The position numbers were made by a program, and so were the translations under genes. Shown here one piece after another: positions 36,338-45,300 of a DNA stretch of 64,000 nt (positions are counted from its first letter, which is position 1; every line of letters starts with the position of its first letter). The notes under the pieces were generated by a model. That model saw only the letters and a list, made by a program, of their open reading frames with translations. It was not told the origin of the DNA and did not search any database. Source of the DNA: Mesorhizobium sp. AR07 (lineage in GTDB: Bacteria; Pseudomonadota; Alphaproteobacteria; Rhizobiales; Rhizobiaceae); the NCBI RefSeq assembly GCF_024746815.1, contig NZ_CP080525.1, positions 2,170,001 through 2,234,000 of the forward strand. The letters are read 5' to 3'.

Positions 36338-37038
36338 GCGCGATCGTGATCTTCCTCGCCGCGATAGCCGCCGTGGTCGGCTGGTGGCTGTCGCACCAGC
36401 GGCTGATGTCCAAGCCATGGCTGGAGGCCGGGCCGGTGACGGCATTTCCCGAGACGGAAGCGTCGCTCATGCATCCGGCCAAGATCGGTCTTGGCGTGTT
36501 CCTCGCTGTGGTCGGCACGCTGTTTGCACTGCTCATCAGCGCCTATTTCATGCGCATGGTCTATGCCGACTGGCAGGCCGCTCCCGTGCCCAGGGTCCTG
36601 TGGCTCAACACCGCGATGCTGGTGCTGGCAAGCATTGCGCTGCAGGGCGCAGTGTCTGCCGCGCACAAGGGACGACTCGACAATCTCCGGCTCGCCCTTT
36701 TCATCGGCGCCCTGGCATCGGTGGCCTTCCTGGGCGGACAATTGCTGGCCTGGCACGATTTCGCCGCCGAGGGCTATTTCGCAACCGAGAACCCGGCAGC
36801 CAGCTTCTTTTATCTTCTGACCGCGATGCACGGCCTCCACATCATCGGCGGATTGGTAGCGCTTGGCCGGGTCAATGTTCGCGCATGGCAAAGCGCCCGG
36901 TCCGAGACGCTCGTTCTGCCGACCGAACTCTGCGCGATGTATTGGCACGTGCTGCTCGTCGTCTGGCTGGTGCTCTTCTGCGTGCTCATGGGCTGGGCGG
37001 CGGACCTGATCGACATCTGCAGGGGATTGTTGACCTAG
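36334..37038 (+). CDS. coxO: Cytochrome c oxidase subunit III
   Basis: A 234-residue membrane protein with seven predicted helices, including GVFLAVVGTLFALLISAYFMRM, LASVAFLGGQLLAW and FFYLLTAMHGLHIIGGLVAL with the family's Glu/His-containing helix. It overlaps the coxN stop by four bases. It is one of two subunit III-like proteins in the operon, the arrangement known from Bradyrhizobium coxMNOP. Confidence 0.85.
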   Translation: MSAIVIFLAAIAAVVGWWLSHQRLMSKPWLEAGPVTAFPETEASLMHPAKIGLGVFLAVVGTLFALLISAYFMRMVYADWQAAPVPRVLWLNTAMLVLASIALQGAVSAAHKGRLDNLRLALFIGALASVAFLGGQLLAWHDFAAEGYFATENPAASFFYLLTAMHGLHIIGGLVALGRVNVRAWQSARSETLVLPTELCAMYWHVLLVVWLVLFCVLMGWAADLIDICRGLLT

Positions 37039-37085
37039 ACGCCGCGCGCGGCGCGCGACGGGTTGTACCCGAGAAGGAAACGCTG

Positions 37086-37808
37086 ATGGCCGAGACCACG
37101 CTGGGACATGCCGACCGTACCGCTCCACGGCCGCCTGGCCTGCACGGTGTTGCGGCCGACTGGTCATCCGACCAGAGGGCGTTCAAGAACGTCTCGTGGG
37201 GGAAGGCCATGATGTGGATCTTCCTGCTCAGCGATACCTTCATCTTTGGCTGCTTCCTGTTGTCTTACATGACCGCGCGCATGTCGACGACGGTGCCATG
37301 GCCCAACCCCAGCGAGGTGTTCGCATTGCATCTGTTCGGCCAAGACATCCCGCTGATCCTGATCGCCATCATGACCTTCGTGCTGATCTCGTCGAGCGGC
37401 ACAATGGCGATGGCGGTCAATTTCGGCTACCGGCACGATCGTCGGAAGACAGCGGTGTTGATGCTGGTCACTGCCGCTCTCGGCGCGGCCTTCGTCAGCA
37501 TGCAGGCTTTCGAGTGGACGAAGCTCATCACAGAGGGCGTGCGGCCCTGGGCAAATCCCTGGGGCGCCGTGCAATTCGGTTCATCCTTCTTCATGATCAC
37601 CGGGTTCCACGGCACCCATGTCACGATCGGCGTGATCTTCCTGTTGATCACAGCACGCAAGGTGTGGCGCGGTGACTACGAAACCGGCGTGCGCGGGTTC
37701 TTCACCAGCCGGCGCGGCCAGTACGAGAGCGTCGAGATCATGGGGCTCTACTGGCACTTCGTCGATCTGGTTTGGGTGTTCATCTTCGCGTTCTTCTATC
37801 TTTGGTGA
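37086..37808 (+). CDS. coxP: Cytochrome c oxidase subunit III-like protein
   Basis: A 240-residue membrane protein with five or more helices. FLLSDTFIFGCFLLSYMTARM, FFMITGFHGTHVTIGVIFLL and YWHFVDLVWVFIFAFFYLW are the typical subunit III end. The ATG at 37086 follows AAGGAAACGCTG, though the frame extends upstream into coxO. Together with CoxO it probably completes the oxidase; duplication of subunit III is characteristic of this operon type. Confidence 0.88.
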   Translation: MAETTLGHADRTAPRPPGLHGVAADWSSDQRAFKNVSWGKAMMWIFLLSDTFIFGCFLLSYMTARMSTTVPWPNPSEVFALHLFGQDIPLILIAIMTFVLISSSGTMAMAVNFGYRHDRRKTAVLMLVTAALGAAFVSMQAFEWTKLITEGVRPWANPWGAVQFGSSFFMITGFHGTHVTIGVIFLLITARKVWRGDYETGVRGFFTSRRGQYESVEIMGLYWHFVDLVWVFIFAFFYLW

Positions 37809-37817
37809 GGTGTAGTG

Positions 37818-38204
37818 ATGGCACAGGCAGAAGCGCAGGATCACGGGCTACATGGGGGCGCCGCCGCGCCCGCCCCGACGGTGGGACACGCGGAAGGCCA
37901 GCAACACCCAATCAGGCTCTATCTCGTCGTCTGGGGCTGGTTGTTCATCCTCAGCGCTGGCTCCTACAGCATCGACTATTTCGGTCTTCAGGGGGATCTG
38001 AGGTGGGGCCTGATCATTACCTTCATGATGCTCAAGGCCGGGCTGATCGTCTCCGTGTTCATGCACATGGCGTGGGAGCGGCTGGCGCTTGCCTATGCAA
38101 TCCTCGTGCCGCCACTGCTTATCCTGGTCTTCGTCACGATCATGGTTCTCGAGTCAGGCTACACTGAGCTGACCCGTGTCTTGTCCTTCAGCATGGGATC
38201 ATAG
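37818..38204 (+). CDS. coxQ: Cytochrome c oxidase subunit IV
   Basis: A 128-residue protein of the prokaryotic cytochrome C oxidase subunit IV family. The N-terminal third is His/Ala-rich and soluble; three helices follow (LYLVVWGWLFILSAGSYSI, WGLIITFMMLKAGLIVSVFMHM and LALAYAILVPPLLILVFVTIM). ATG at 37818 is used; a GTG three bases earlier is possible. It ends the cox operon, ~120 bases before the ybaK-like gene. Confidence 0.82.
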   Translation: MAQAEAQDHGLHGGAAAPAPTVGHAEGQQHPIRLYLVVWGWLFILSAGSYSIDYFGLQGDLRWGLIITFMMLKAGLIVSVFMHMAWERLALAYAILVPPLLILVFVTIMVLESGYTELTRVLSFSMGS

Positions 38205-38321
38205 GAGCCTCACCATTTGAAAACGCTGGATCGCGTTCTTCGTTGACAGGAAAAATGATGAGAGGAGAATGCTTGGCTCGTTCTCCGACGCGTCACCACC
38301 TCGAACAGAAAGGCGCCCACG

Positions 38322-38792
38322 ATGACGATTGCCAGGAAACTTCAGGACTACATTACCGGCAAGGGCATCCGCTACGATACCGTTGCCCACCACCGGACCT
38401 CGACTAGCAGCCAGACGGCGCAGGCGGCGCATGTTCCGGGCCGAAGGCTCGCCAAATCGGTGTTGGTTCATCATGAGACGGGCTATGCGCTGGCTGTCGT
38501 TCCGAGCAGCCACCGGGTCGAGTTCAACACGCTGCAGGACGTGATCGACAGGCGGCTCGGCCTCGCTTCGGAAGATGAGGTCGGCCAGCTGTTCAGCGAC
38601 TGCGACACCGGCGCCGTGCCACCCGTGGGTGCCGCCTATGACGTGCCGGTCATTCTCGATGAAAGCTTCGGCGCGGAAGGCGACGTCTATTTCGAAGCAG
38701 GCGACCACAAGACCTTGGTGCATGTCACGGGCGGCGACTTTCGCAACCTGTTGCAGGGTGCGCGGGTCGCTCGCTTCAGCCACCCGGCGTAG
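38322..38792 (+). CDS. YbaK/EbsC family aminoacyl-tRNA deacylase-like protein
   Basis: A 156-residue YbaK-domain protein. Key features are Lys45 in GRRLAKSVLVHHETGYALAVVPSSHRVEF, the region homologous to the Cys-tRNA(Pro) deacylase active site, and GAVPPVGAAYDVPVILDESF with the Pro-Pro-x-Gly turn. Its role may be hydrolysis of a mischarged tRNA, though YbaK relatives vary in substrate. It follows the cox operon by 117 bases and is followed by a strong terminator. Confidence 0.85.
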   Translation: MTIARKLQDYITGKGIRYDTVAHHRTSTSSQTAQAAHVPGRRLAKSVLVHHETGYALAVVPSSHRVEFNTLQDVIDRRLGLASEDEVGQLFSDCDTGAVPPVGAAYDVPVILDESFGAEGDVYFEAGDHKTLVHVTGGDFRNLLQGARVARFSHPA

Positions 38793-38803
38793 TATGCACT
38801 CTC

Positions 38804-38838
38804 AAGCGCCCGCCCCAGGGAGGGCGCTTTTCTTTTCT
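38804..38838 (+). terminator. Rho-independent terminator after the ybaK-like gene
   Basis: AAGCGCCC at 38804-38811 pairs perfectly with GGGCGCTT at 38822-38829 across a 10-base loop, followed by TTCTTTTC. It lies 12 bases after the ybaK-like stop and 32 bases before the end of the convergent DUF2189 gene, so it should also stop leftward transcripts in part. Confidence 0.85.
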
Positions 38839-38869
38839 CCGGCCGACTGGTGCCGGGAGCAGGCGCGGA

Positions 38870-39712
38870 TCAGTTCCCCTTGCGCGTCTCGACTTTGGCG
38901 AGAGCTGGCGCGGGTTCGATCAGTTTGCGGTAAAGGTGCCAGGTCGAATGACCGAGCACTGGCAGGACTACTGCCAGCCCGACCAGTAAGGGCAGTGAGC
39001 CGGCGGCCAGGGCAACGGCCACGATGAGGCCCCAGAGCAGCAACGGCACGGGGTTCGTCATGACCGCGCGCGCCGAGGTCTCGATGGCGGCGTAGGCGCC
39101 GATGTCGCGATCGAGCAACAGCGGGAAGGCGACGACCGTGGTGCTCAAAACAACAAGCGCAAACAGAAAGCCGATGACGTTGCCGAGGATGATCAGCACC
39201 CAGCCACGCTGCGTGGTCAGAACGTCTCCGATGAAGCCGAACAACGATGCCGGCACGGCATCACGGTAGAGGTGGGCATAGAGCGCATGCGCGGTCAGCA
39301 TCCAAGCCGCGAACAGCACCAGCAGCATGAAGCCGAGGACCGCGATTGCCGGCATGGCGGGCGATTTTCGGACGTCGAAGGCATGACGCCATGACGTGTC
39401 GAGCTTCTGCTCGCGCCGGCGGCTGATCTCGTAAAGACCAAGCGCGGCTAAGGGGCCAAGAAGCGCGAAGCCGGTCATCAAGGGATAGACAAGCTGAAGC
39501 GCATTGCCCCCCGAGGACCAGGTGATCAACACAATGCCGGCGACCGGATAGATCAGGCACAAGAAGACGTAATGTGAAGGTTTGTCCCAGAAATCGTCAA
39601 GACCCAGGCGAAGCGCGTCGAAAATGTCTGAGACCGCTATCCTGCGTATGGCGGGATGTTCGACGTTGCTGCCGGTGCCTGCTGCGTAGACATGGAAACC
39701 TGCCATGACCAT
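38870..39712 (-). CDS. DUF2189 membrane protein
   Basis: A 280-residue protein with about six predicted helices. The N-terminal soluble part contains IRRIAVSDIFDALRLGLDDFWDKPSHYVFLCLIYPVAGIVL; the Asp/Gly/Tyr pattern here and the later LLDRDIGAYAAIETSARAVMTNP mark the family. DUF2189 genes are commonly found next to respiratory oxidase genes; here it is 78 bases beyond the ybaK-like gene and opposite in direction, and is divergent from a c-type cytochrome gene. Function unknown. Confidence 0.85.
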   Translation of the reverse strand: MVMAGFHVYAAGTGSNVEHPAIRRIAVSDIFDALRLGLDDFWDKPSHYVFLCLIYPVAGIVLITWSSGGNALQLVYPLMTGFALLGPLAALGLYEISRRREQKLDTSWRHAFDVRKSPAMPAIAVLGFMLLVLFAAWMLTAHALYAHLYRDAVPASLFGFIGDVLTTQRGWVLIILGNVIGFLFALVVLSTTVVAFPLLLDRDIGAYAAIETSARAVMTNPVPLLLWGLIVAVALAAGSLPLLVGLAVVLPVLGHSTWHLYRKLIEPAPALAKVETRKGN

Positions 39713-39851
39713 TCCTCCCAGATAGGGCTCGGTCGCGGCGTGCGATGCTGCCGTTTGGCGTGACTGGTCACGCGAAAACCGCGACCTGTATCGTCAAGGA
39801 TCATAGTATTATTCTTGGGCCTTGTCGCCCCCGACGATGATCCCGCATACT

Positions 39852-39870
39852 GCATGGCGCTTTGCCATGC
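39852..39870. promoter_or_regulatory. Inverted repeat upstream of the cytochrome gene
   Basis: GCATGGC at 39852-39858 and GCCATGC at 39864-39870 are perfect 7-bp arms around GCTTT, 56 bases before the cytochrome ATG, in the divergent spacer shared with the DUF2189 gene. It could be an operator or an RNA hairpin. Confidence 0.35.
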
Positions 39871-39925
39871 GTGGCGGTAGTATCCACCGCGTCGATACGA
39901 TGCGCCAGGTGAGGAGGATAATGCC

Positions 39926-40324
39926 ATGAGACTGACGGCACTGGCCGTACCGGCCCTTCTTGCAGCTTCATTTGTCGCGGCCGTCCCGGCAATTGCAGCG
40001 GGCGATGCCGACGCAGGAAAGAAGGTCTTCACCAGATGCATGATCTGCCATGAAGCGACCACCGACACGAACAAGATCGGCCCTTCGTTGCACGGTGTCA
40101 TTGGCCGCAAAGCTGGTTCGCTGCCAAGCTTCGAAAGCAAATATTCCGATGCGATGAAGAAGGCCGGCGCGGATGGTCTGGTTTGGGATGAAACCAATAT
40201 CGCAGCCTATATCAAGGCGCCGAAGGTAAAAGTGCCCGGTAACAAGATGCCCTTTGCCGGTCTCCAGAACGAGACCGACATCGCCAATGTGATCGCCTAT
40301 CTGGAAGCTGTTGCTAAGCAATAA
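39926..40324 (+). CDS. Class I c-type cytochrome
   Basis: A 132-residue exported monoheme cytochrome c. The signal ends near Ala24-Ala25; the heme motif is C38-MI-C41-H42, and the sixth ligand is probably Met in GNKMPFAG near residue 111. The C-terminal helix DIANVIAYLEAVAK is typical. It resembles small mitochondrial-type cytochromes c that feed aa3 oxidases, so it may donate electrons to the oxidase encoded at 33651-38204; the two are separated only by the ybaK-like and DUF2189 genes. A GGAGG precedes the ATG. Confidence 0.92.
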   Translation: MRLTALAVPALLAASFVAAVPAIAAGDADAGKKVFTRCMICHEATTDTNKIGPSLHGVIGRKAGSLPSFESKYSDAMKKAGADGLVWDETNIAAYIKAPKVKVPGNKMPFAGLQNETDIANVIAYLEAVAKQ

Positions 40325-41097
40325 GACGGCAAGGAGCAGGCGATCGTGATCTGGTCGTCACTGCGGCAGGCGGCCTCCCCGGCGAGGCTATGAAAAACTG
40401 GCGCGTCAAGGCGCCAAACACCATTGACCGTGAGTTCGGCTTCTCATGCATGGGCCTGGAAGGATGTAGCAAGAACATTGATTTCATTGACTTTTTCGTG
40501 AGCCAAAATCGAATGTTTTCCCGTATTGTTCCGTATCCGCCACCGATGGCCGCCCCATATCGAAACCACCGATAGTGACATTCGCTGATGCTGGCCATCT
40601 GAATGGAGGGTTCGTCTCGAAGCAAACCCGCACGATAATCCTGGTGCACAAACATCCCGCTCGACACCCCACGACCATTGTGGATCACGACTGGTCACAC
40701 TTCGATCCAATTTCCACCTGAAATCAGGGATTTGCGAGTTCACTTTGGCCTGCCAACCGCCGTGCGACGGGTGATAAAGTGTCCCAGTTTCCAGCAAGGG
40801 CGTTGTCGGGGCAAGACATGCGCCCTTCGTGCCCCACAATGCAGCGCCCATTTCGCGCCTCTGCACCTTTGCCGAACCTGCTGGACGTTGGAGATATCGG
40901 CAATCGCCTCTCGCTGAAAGGATATATTGCTCCAGGAACGGCCCTACTGGCCAGCGATCGGATGACTGAAATGGGCCGTTAGCGGACTGGCAGCTTCGAG
41001 GCTCGAATCGTCAGAAGCAGACCTTCAGATCGGCGCGGGGCATCGACATGATTGACCCATTGCAGATATTCGGCTCGACGTGATCAAAGCCGTAAAA
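40325..41097. other. Intergenic region between the cytochrome gene and doeB
   Basis: A 773-base stretch with several short frames on both strands (e.g. 40390-40575 plus, 40444-40866 minus), none with a good start, domain or codon pattern; the frames in 40440-40800 may be a decayed gene. One feature stands out, the minus-strand hairpin at 40393-40416. Otherwise I see nothing firm. Confidence 0.5.
40393..40416 (-). terminator. Possible terminator on the minus strand
   Basis: Read on minus, TGGCGC, a 6-base loop CTTGAC, and GCGCCA form a perfect stem followed after one base by TTTTT (complement of 40393-40397). It could end transcripts running left from the ectoine operon, but that operon ends ~680 bases earlier, so its purpose is uncertain. 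Confidence 0.4.
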
Positions 41098-42096
41098 TCA
41101 ACATTGGACCGCCACCACCGCGACGCAATCGCCCGCTTTGACGAGACCCGGAAAGTGACGCGCTGCGAGTAGGCCCGACATTTTCGCCCTGATCTCCAGA
41201 GGAATTTGACCGGTCCGGCCGGTCAGATGGATGCGCGCCAGCACCGCGCCCTTCTCGACGGGCTCACCGAGATCGACCATGGTTTCGATCATGCCGTCGT
41301 CTTCGGCGAAGGAGAAGCAATCGCCGGATGGCATGTCCAGCCACTGGGTTTTGCCCTCCTCGACCGCCCCAGCAACAATGCCGGCGTGACGCAGCACATT
41401 GAGAATGCCGCGCCGCGCGATCCGCACGGTTTGCGCACGCGAGGTGCCGCCACCGCCCAGCTCGGTGCTGACAAAGACCTTGCCCATTTCCTCCGCCGCC
41501 GTATCGTACATGCCGACGGCGTCGATCTCGATCATGCGCATCGAGTACGGTGCTGAGAATGCCGCCACCGCGTCAAAGGCTTTCTGCTCCAGTGCCTTGT
41601 CGGGCAGAGTGTGCGCGGCGCAGAACGGCACGAAGTCCAGCGTCTTCCCGCCGGAATGGAAGTCGAACACGATGTCGGCGCGGGGCAGCAATTCACGCTG
41701 GAAATAGTCGGCGATCTTCTCGGTCACCGTACCGTCCGGGCGACCGGGAAAGCTGCGGTTCATGTTGCCCTTGTCGATCGGCGAGGTGCGCGTGCCGGCG
41801 CGGAAGGCCGGATAGTTCATCGCCGGCACGATGATCACCATGCCACTGACATGCCTGGGATCGAGTGTGCGGGCGAGATCGTAGAGCGCCAGCGGTCCCT
41901 CATACTCATCGCCATGGTTGCCGCCGGACAGCAGAGCCGTCGGCCCCTTGCCGTTGCGAATGACACAGATCGGGATCATCACCGACCCCCACGCCGAGTC
42001 ATCGCGGCTGTAAGGCAAGCGCAGGAACCCATGCTGCACACCGTCGCGATCGAAATCGACAGTCGGCGCGATCGGCGACGGACGGAGACTGGACAT
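41098..42096 (-). CDS. doeB: N-alpha-acetyl-L-2,4-diaminobutyrate deacetylase
   Basis: A 332-residue zinc deacetylase of the succinylglutamate desuccinylase/aspartoacylase family. The zinc motif is H61-GD-E64 in SGGNHGDEYEGP, with a third ligand in VFDFHSGG. It removes acetate from N-acetyl-diaminobutyrate made by DoeA, yielding L-2,4-diaminobutyrate. ATG at 42096 is used; an in-frame extension to 42207 runs back into doeA. It is also called eutE in Sinorhizobium. It is the last gene of the nine-gene enu-controlled minus operon. Confidence 0.9.
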   Translation of the reverse strand: MSSLRPSPIAPTVDFDRDGVQHGFLRLPYSRDDSAWGSVMIPICVIRNGKGPTALLSGGNHGDEYEGPLALYDLARTLDPRHVSGMVIIVPAMNYPAFRAGTRTSPIDKGNMNRSFPGRPDGTVTEKIADYFQRELLPRADIVFDFHSGGKTLDFVPFCAAHTLPDKALEQKAFDAVAAFSAPYSMRMIEIDAVGMYDTAAEEMGKVFVSTELGGGGTSRAQTVRIARRGILNVLRHAGIVAGAVEEGKTQWLDMPSGDCFSFAEDDGMIETMVDLGEPVEKGAVLARIHLTGRTGQIPLEIRAKMSGLLAARHFPGLVKAGDCVAVVAVQC

Positions 42097-42101
42097 CGGG
42101 T

Positions 42102-43280
42102 TCAATCCTTCACCACCAGCTTGCGCGGCACATTGGCCAGACATTCCATACCGGTCTCGGTGATCAGGATGGATTCGGTGATCTCCAGCCCCATCGTCTC
42201 CAGCCACAGGCCGGTCATGAAATGGAATGTCATGCCTGGCTTGAGCTCGGTGCGGTCGCCAGGGCGCAGGCTCATCGTGCGCTCGCCCCAGTCAGGCGGA
42301 TAGGACAGGCCGATCGAATAGCCGGTGCGGTTGTCCTTGACGATGCCATACTTCTTCAGCACTGCGAAGAAGGCATTGGCGATGTCCTCGCACACGTTGC
42401 CGGGTTTCGCTGCCGCCAGTCCCGCTTCCATGCCTTCCAGCGTCGCCTTCTCTGCATCGAGGAATTCCTGCGTCGGCTTGCCGAGGAAGACGGTGCGCGA
42501 CAGCGGGCAGTGGTATCTGTGGTAGCAGCCGGCGATCTCGAAGAAGGTGCCCTCTCCCTGCTTCATCGGCCTGTCGTCCCAGGTCAGGTGCGGCGCCGAG
42601 GCATCCGCCCCCGACGGCAGCAGCGGCACGATGGCGGGGTAGTCACCGCCAATGCCATCAACGCCGCGCGTGCCGGCATCATAGATCTCGGCGACGAGAT
42701 CGCATTTGCGCATGCCGACCTCGATCTTGTCGACAATGCGCTGATGCATGGCTTCGACGATGCGGGCGGCCTTGCGCATATAATCGATCTCGGTCGGGCT
42801 CTTGACCGCGCGCTGCCAATTGACCAGGGCGGTGGCATCGACAAAGCGGGCATTGGGCAGATGCTTCTGCAGCGATCCGAAGGCAGCGGCGGAGAACCAG
42901 TAATTATCCATCTCGACGCCGATCATGAGCTTGCCCCAGCCGCGGTCGGCGAGCCCGCTGGCGAGATAATCCATCGGGTGGCGTTCAGTCGACTGCACAT
43001 AGTGGTCGGCATAGCCGACTATGTTGTCGTGTGTGAGATAAGCGGTGCGCTTGGCGCCGTTGGCGTCCTGGCCACGCCCGTACCAGGCCGGCTCGCCCGA
43101 TGGCGGCACGATGACGGCCTGGTGCACGTAGAACGACCAGCCATCATAGCCGGTCAGCCAAGCCATATTGGACGGGTCGCTGACGATCAATAGATCGACG
43201 CCTTTCAGCTCCATGGCTTTCCGGGTTTTGGCGAGGCGATCCGCATATTCGCCGCGCGAGAATCTCAGGTTTGGCTGCAT
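42102..43280 (-). CDS. doeA: Ectoine hydrolase
   Basis: A 392-residue member of the M24 (creatinase/aminopeptidase P-like) fold that opens the ectoine ring, giving N-alpha-acetyl-L-2,4-diaminobutyrate (and possibly the gamma isomer). The N-terminal domain contains LLIVSDPSNMAWLTGYDGWSFYVHQAVI, with a GGDYPAIVPLLPSG block and GCYHRYHCPLSRTVFLG in the catalytic half; unlike true M24 peptidases, the metal ligand set is altered, as in DoeA. The ATG is at 43280. Known as eutD in Sinorhizobium. It lies 5 bases upstream of doeB. Confidence 0.9.
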   Translation of the reverse strand: MQPNLRFSRGEYADRLAKTRKAMELKGVDLLIVSDPSNMAWLTGYDGWSFYVHQAVIVPPSGEPAWYGRGQDANGAKRTAYLTHDNIVGYADHYVQSTERHPMDYLASGLADRGWGKLMIGVEMDNYWFSAAAFGSLQKHLPNARFVDATALVNWQRAVKSPTEIDYMRKAARIVEAMHQRIVDKIEVGMRKCDLVAEIYDAGTRGVDGIGGDYPAIVPLLPSGADASAPHLTWDDRPMKQGEGTFFEIAGCYHRYHCPLSRTVFLGKPTQEFLDAEKATLEGMEAGLAAAKPGNVCEDIANAFFAVLKKYGIVKDNRTGYSIGLSYPPDWGERTMSLRPGDRTELKPGMTFHFMTGLWLETMGLEITESILITETGMECLANVPRKLVVKD

Positions 43281-43318
43281 TGTTCTTGGTCCTCGTTTGT
43301 TGGGCCTTGCGGCCAGCA

Positions 43319-44311
43319 TCAGCTTTCGAAAATGGTTCCAGCATGGGCCGCCCGCGCCTGGTCGCGGGCGAGCGTGGCAATCGCCGTGTCCTGCACGCCC
43401 GTGCCGGTGAGATCCGCGATGGTGATATCGCTGGCCGAACGCCGGCCGTGTCGTTCGCCGGCGATGATCTGGCCGAGTTCGGTCACCTCGGCATCTGCGG
43501 CCATCACGCCCGACGAAATGGCATGGTGCAGTTCGCCAAGACGCCGCGTCTGGCGAGCGCTGTCGGCGACGTAGAGATCGGCCATGCGCAGGATCGCCGG
43601 CGCGATCTCGTTCTTGTGCTCGGCGTCCGAGCCCATCGCGGTGATGTGCTGGCCGGCGGAAACGAACCCTGCCTTGATCAGCGGCTCGGTCGACGGCGTG
43701 GTGGTGACGATGATGTCGGCACCGGCAACCGCCTTTGCCGCGTCGGGCTCGGCGCGCACGACGATGCCGAGCTTTTCGCGCAAGGCAGCTGCGGTTGCCT
43801 CTGCCTTCGCCGCATCGCGTGCCCAGATGCGCGCTTCGGCGACAGGCCGCACCAGCATGAGTGCTTCGAGCTGCAGCCCGGACTGCACGCCGGCACCGAA
43901 GATCGCCGCAACGAACGAATCTGGCCGCGACAGATGTTTGGCTGCGACCGCGCCGGCGGCAGCCGTGCGGACATCAGTCAGGTAGCCATTGTCGAGTAGC
44001 AACGCTTCGATCAGACCCGTCTTCGACGACAGCAGCACCATCATGCCATTGACGCTGGGCAGGCCGAGCGTCGGATTGTCGAAGAAGCCAGGACTGATCT
44101 TGATGGCGAAGCCATCGATGCCAGGCACATAGGCGGTCTTCACATCGACCTCGCCGCGATGCTCCGGGATATCGAGGCGCAGGATCGGCGGCATCGCCAC
44201 CGGCAAAGTGGCGAGCGCGCGGAAGGCATTCTCGACGCAAGCGACGGCATCAAGGTCCAGCGTTATGATCTTGCGCAGTTCGGCTTCGGTGAGGATCGTC
44301 ATCTGGCTCAT
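43319..44311 (-). CDS. eutC: Ornithine cyclodeaminase-like protein EutC
   Basis: A 330-residue member of the ornithine cyclodeaminase/mu-crystallin family. The Rossmann motif is AAIFGAGVQSGLQLEAL, and the substrate region holds KISPGFFDNP and PVAMPPILRLDIPEHRGEVDVKTAYVPG. In ectoine-utilising bacteria eutC is part of eutABC, thought to process the 5-hydroxyectoine branch. Its ATG at 44311 overlaps the eutB stop (ATGA). The long frame upstream is a shadow. Confidence 0.87.
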   Translation of the reverse strand: MSQMTILTEAELRKIITLDLDAVACVENAFRALATLPVAMPPILRLDIPEHRGEVDVKTAYVPGIDGFAIKISPGFFDNPTLGLPSVNGMMVLLSSKTGLIEALLLDNGYLTDVRTAAAGAVAAKHLSRPDSFVAAIFGAGVQSGLQLEALMLVRPVAEARIWARDAAKAEATAAALREKLGIVVRAEPDAAKAVAGADIIVTTTPSTEPLIKAGFVSAGQHITAMGSDAEHKNEIAPAILRMADLYVADSARQTRRLGELHHAISSGVMAADAEVTELGQIIAGERHGRRSASDITIADLTGTGVQDTAIATLARDQARAAHAGTIFES

Positions 44312-45300
44312 GCGGCGCGCTCCGCGATTGCTTCGCCGTAGACGATTGTGCGATGCAGGCCCATATCGATATTGCGGCCGGAGAGAAGAACCACCACCGG
44401 GCCGTTCGCCTTGACCTTGCCGGCGAGTAGTGCCGCGACGCCGACCGCGCCGGCGCCCTCGACGATCTCGCGTTCCCGCGCATAGGCGTGACGAATGCCG
44501 GCGGCGATCTCGTCTTCGCCGAGCAGGGTGATATCGTCCAGCAGGTCGCGGCACATGGCGAAGGTCAGCCTGTTGTCGAGCCCGATGCCACCACCGAGTG
44601 AATCCGCCAGCGTCGGCAATTCTTCCACCAGCACCGGCCGACCGGCATCGAGGCTCGCCTTCATCGCCGCACCGCGCGCCATCGAGACGCCGATGATTTT
44701 TGTCGTGGGGCTGACGCCCTTGACGGCTGCGGCGATGCCCGCGGCCAGCCCGCCACCGGACAGCTGCACCAGGACGAGAGCAGCATCCGGGACCTGCTCG
44801 ATCATCTCCAGTCCAAGCGTGCCTTGCCCGGCGATGATGGCCGGATGGTCGAAGGGCGGCAGCATGACCAGCCCCTCTTGCGCAACCAGTCGCTCGACCT
44901 CCTGCTGCGCATCATCCTGGCTATTGCCGACGATGCGGATTTCGGCACCAAGGCGGCGGATTTCGTCGAGCTTGTTTTCCGGTACCAGCCGCGACATGCA
45001 GATCACTGCGCGCATGCCCTGAAGCTTCACCGCATGGGCGAGCGCCCGACCATGATTGCCGGTCGAGGCTGCAACCACACCGCGCGCCCTCTCGTCGGTA
45101 GTCAGCGAAGCGACGGCATTCGAAGCGCCGCGCAATTTGAAGCTGCCAGTGATCTGGCGATGTTCCAGCTTGAGGTGAACCGGGACGCCCAGTTGCTCTG
45201 ACAGACTTGGGGATAGCACGGTCGGCGTGCGCTCGACCTTGCCGGCAATATGCTCACGCGCGGCGCGAATGTGCTCAAGCGTAACTTTCGTCATGATCAT
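44308..45300 (-). CDS. eutB: Threonine dehydratase-like protein EutB
   Basis: A 330-residue fold-type II PLP enzyme. The cofactor Lys is Lys55 in TGSFKLRGASNAV, the PLP phosphate loop is SGGGLAAGI, and ASTGNHGRALAHAVK is the family's Asn-Gly-Asn substrate loop. It may remove the hydroxyl group from hydroxy-diaminobutyrate in 5-hydroxyectoine breakdown (inference from family and neighbours). ATG at 45300 overlaps the eutA stop (TGATG); ATG at 45294 is an alternative. Confidence 0.87.
   Translation of the reverse strand: MIMTKVTLEHIRAAREHIAGKVERTPTVLSPSLSEQLGVPVHLKLEHRQITGSFKLRGASNAVASLTTDERARGVVAASTGNHGRALAHAVKLQGMRAVICMSRLVPENKLDEIRRLGAEIRIVGNSQDDAQQEVERLVAQEGLVMLPPFDHPAIIAGQGTLGLEMIEQVPDAALVLVQLSGGGLAAGIAAAVKGVSPTTKIIGVSMARGAAMKASLDAGRPVLVEELPTLADSLGGGIGLDNRLTFAMCRDLLDDITLLGEDEIAAGIRHAYAREREIVEGAGAVGVAALLAGKVKANGPVVVLLSGRNIDMGLHRTIVYGEAIAERAA

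Noticed and set aside
36384..37085. Upstream extension of coxP through coxO
   Set aside because: Out of frame with subunit III and rich in Arg; coxP has a good ribosome site at 37086.
39852..39870. GCATGGC hairpin as a riboswitch or terminator
   Set aside because: Too short and lacks a T run; kept only as a possible operator.
40390..40866. Short frames between the cytochrome and doeB
   Set aside because: Frames on both strands of similar low quality; cannot choose a gene.
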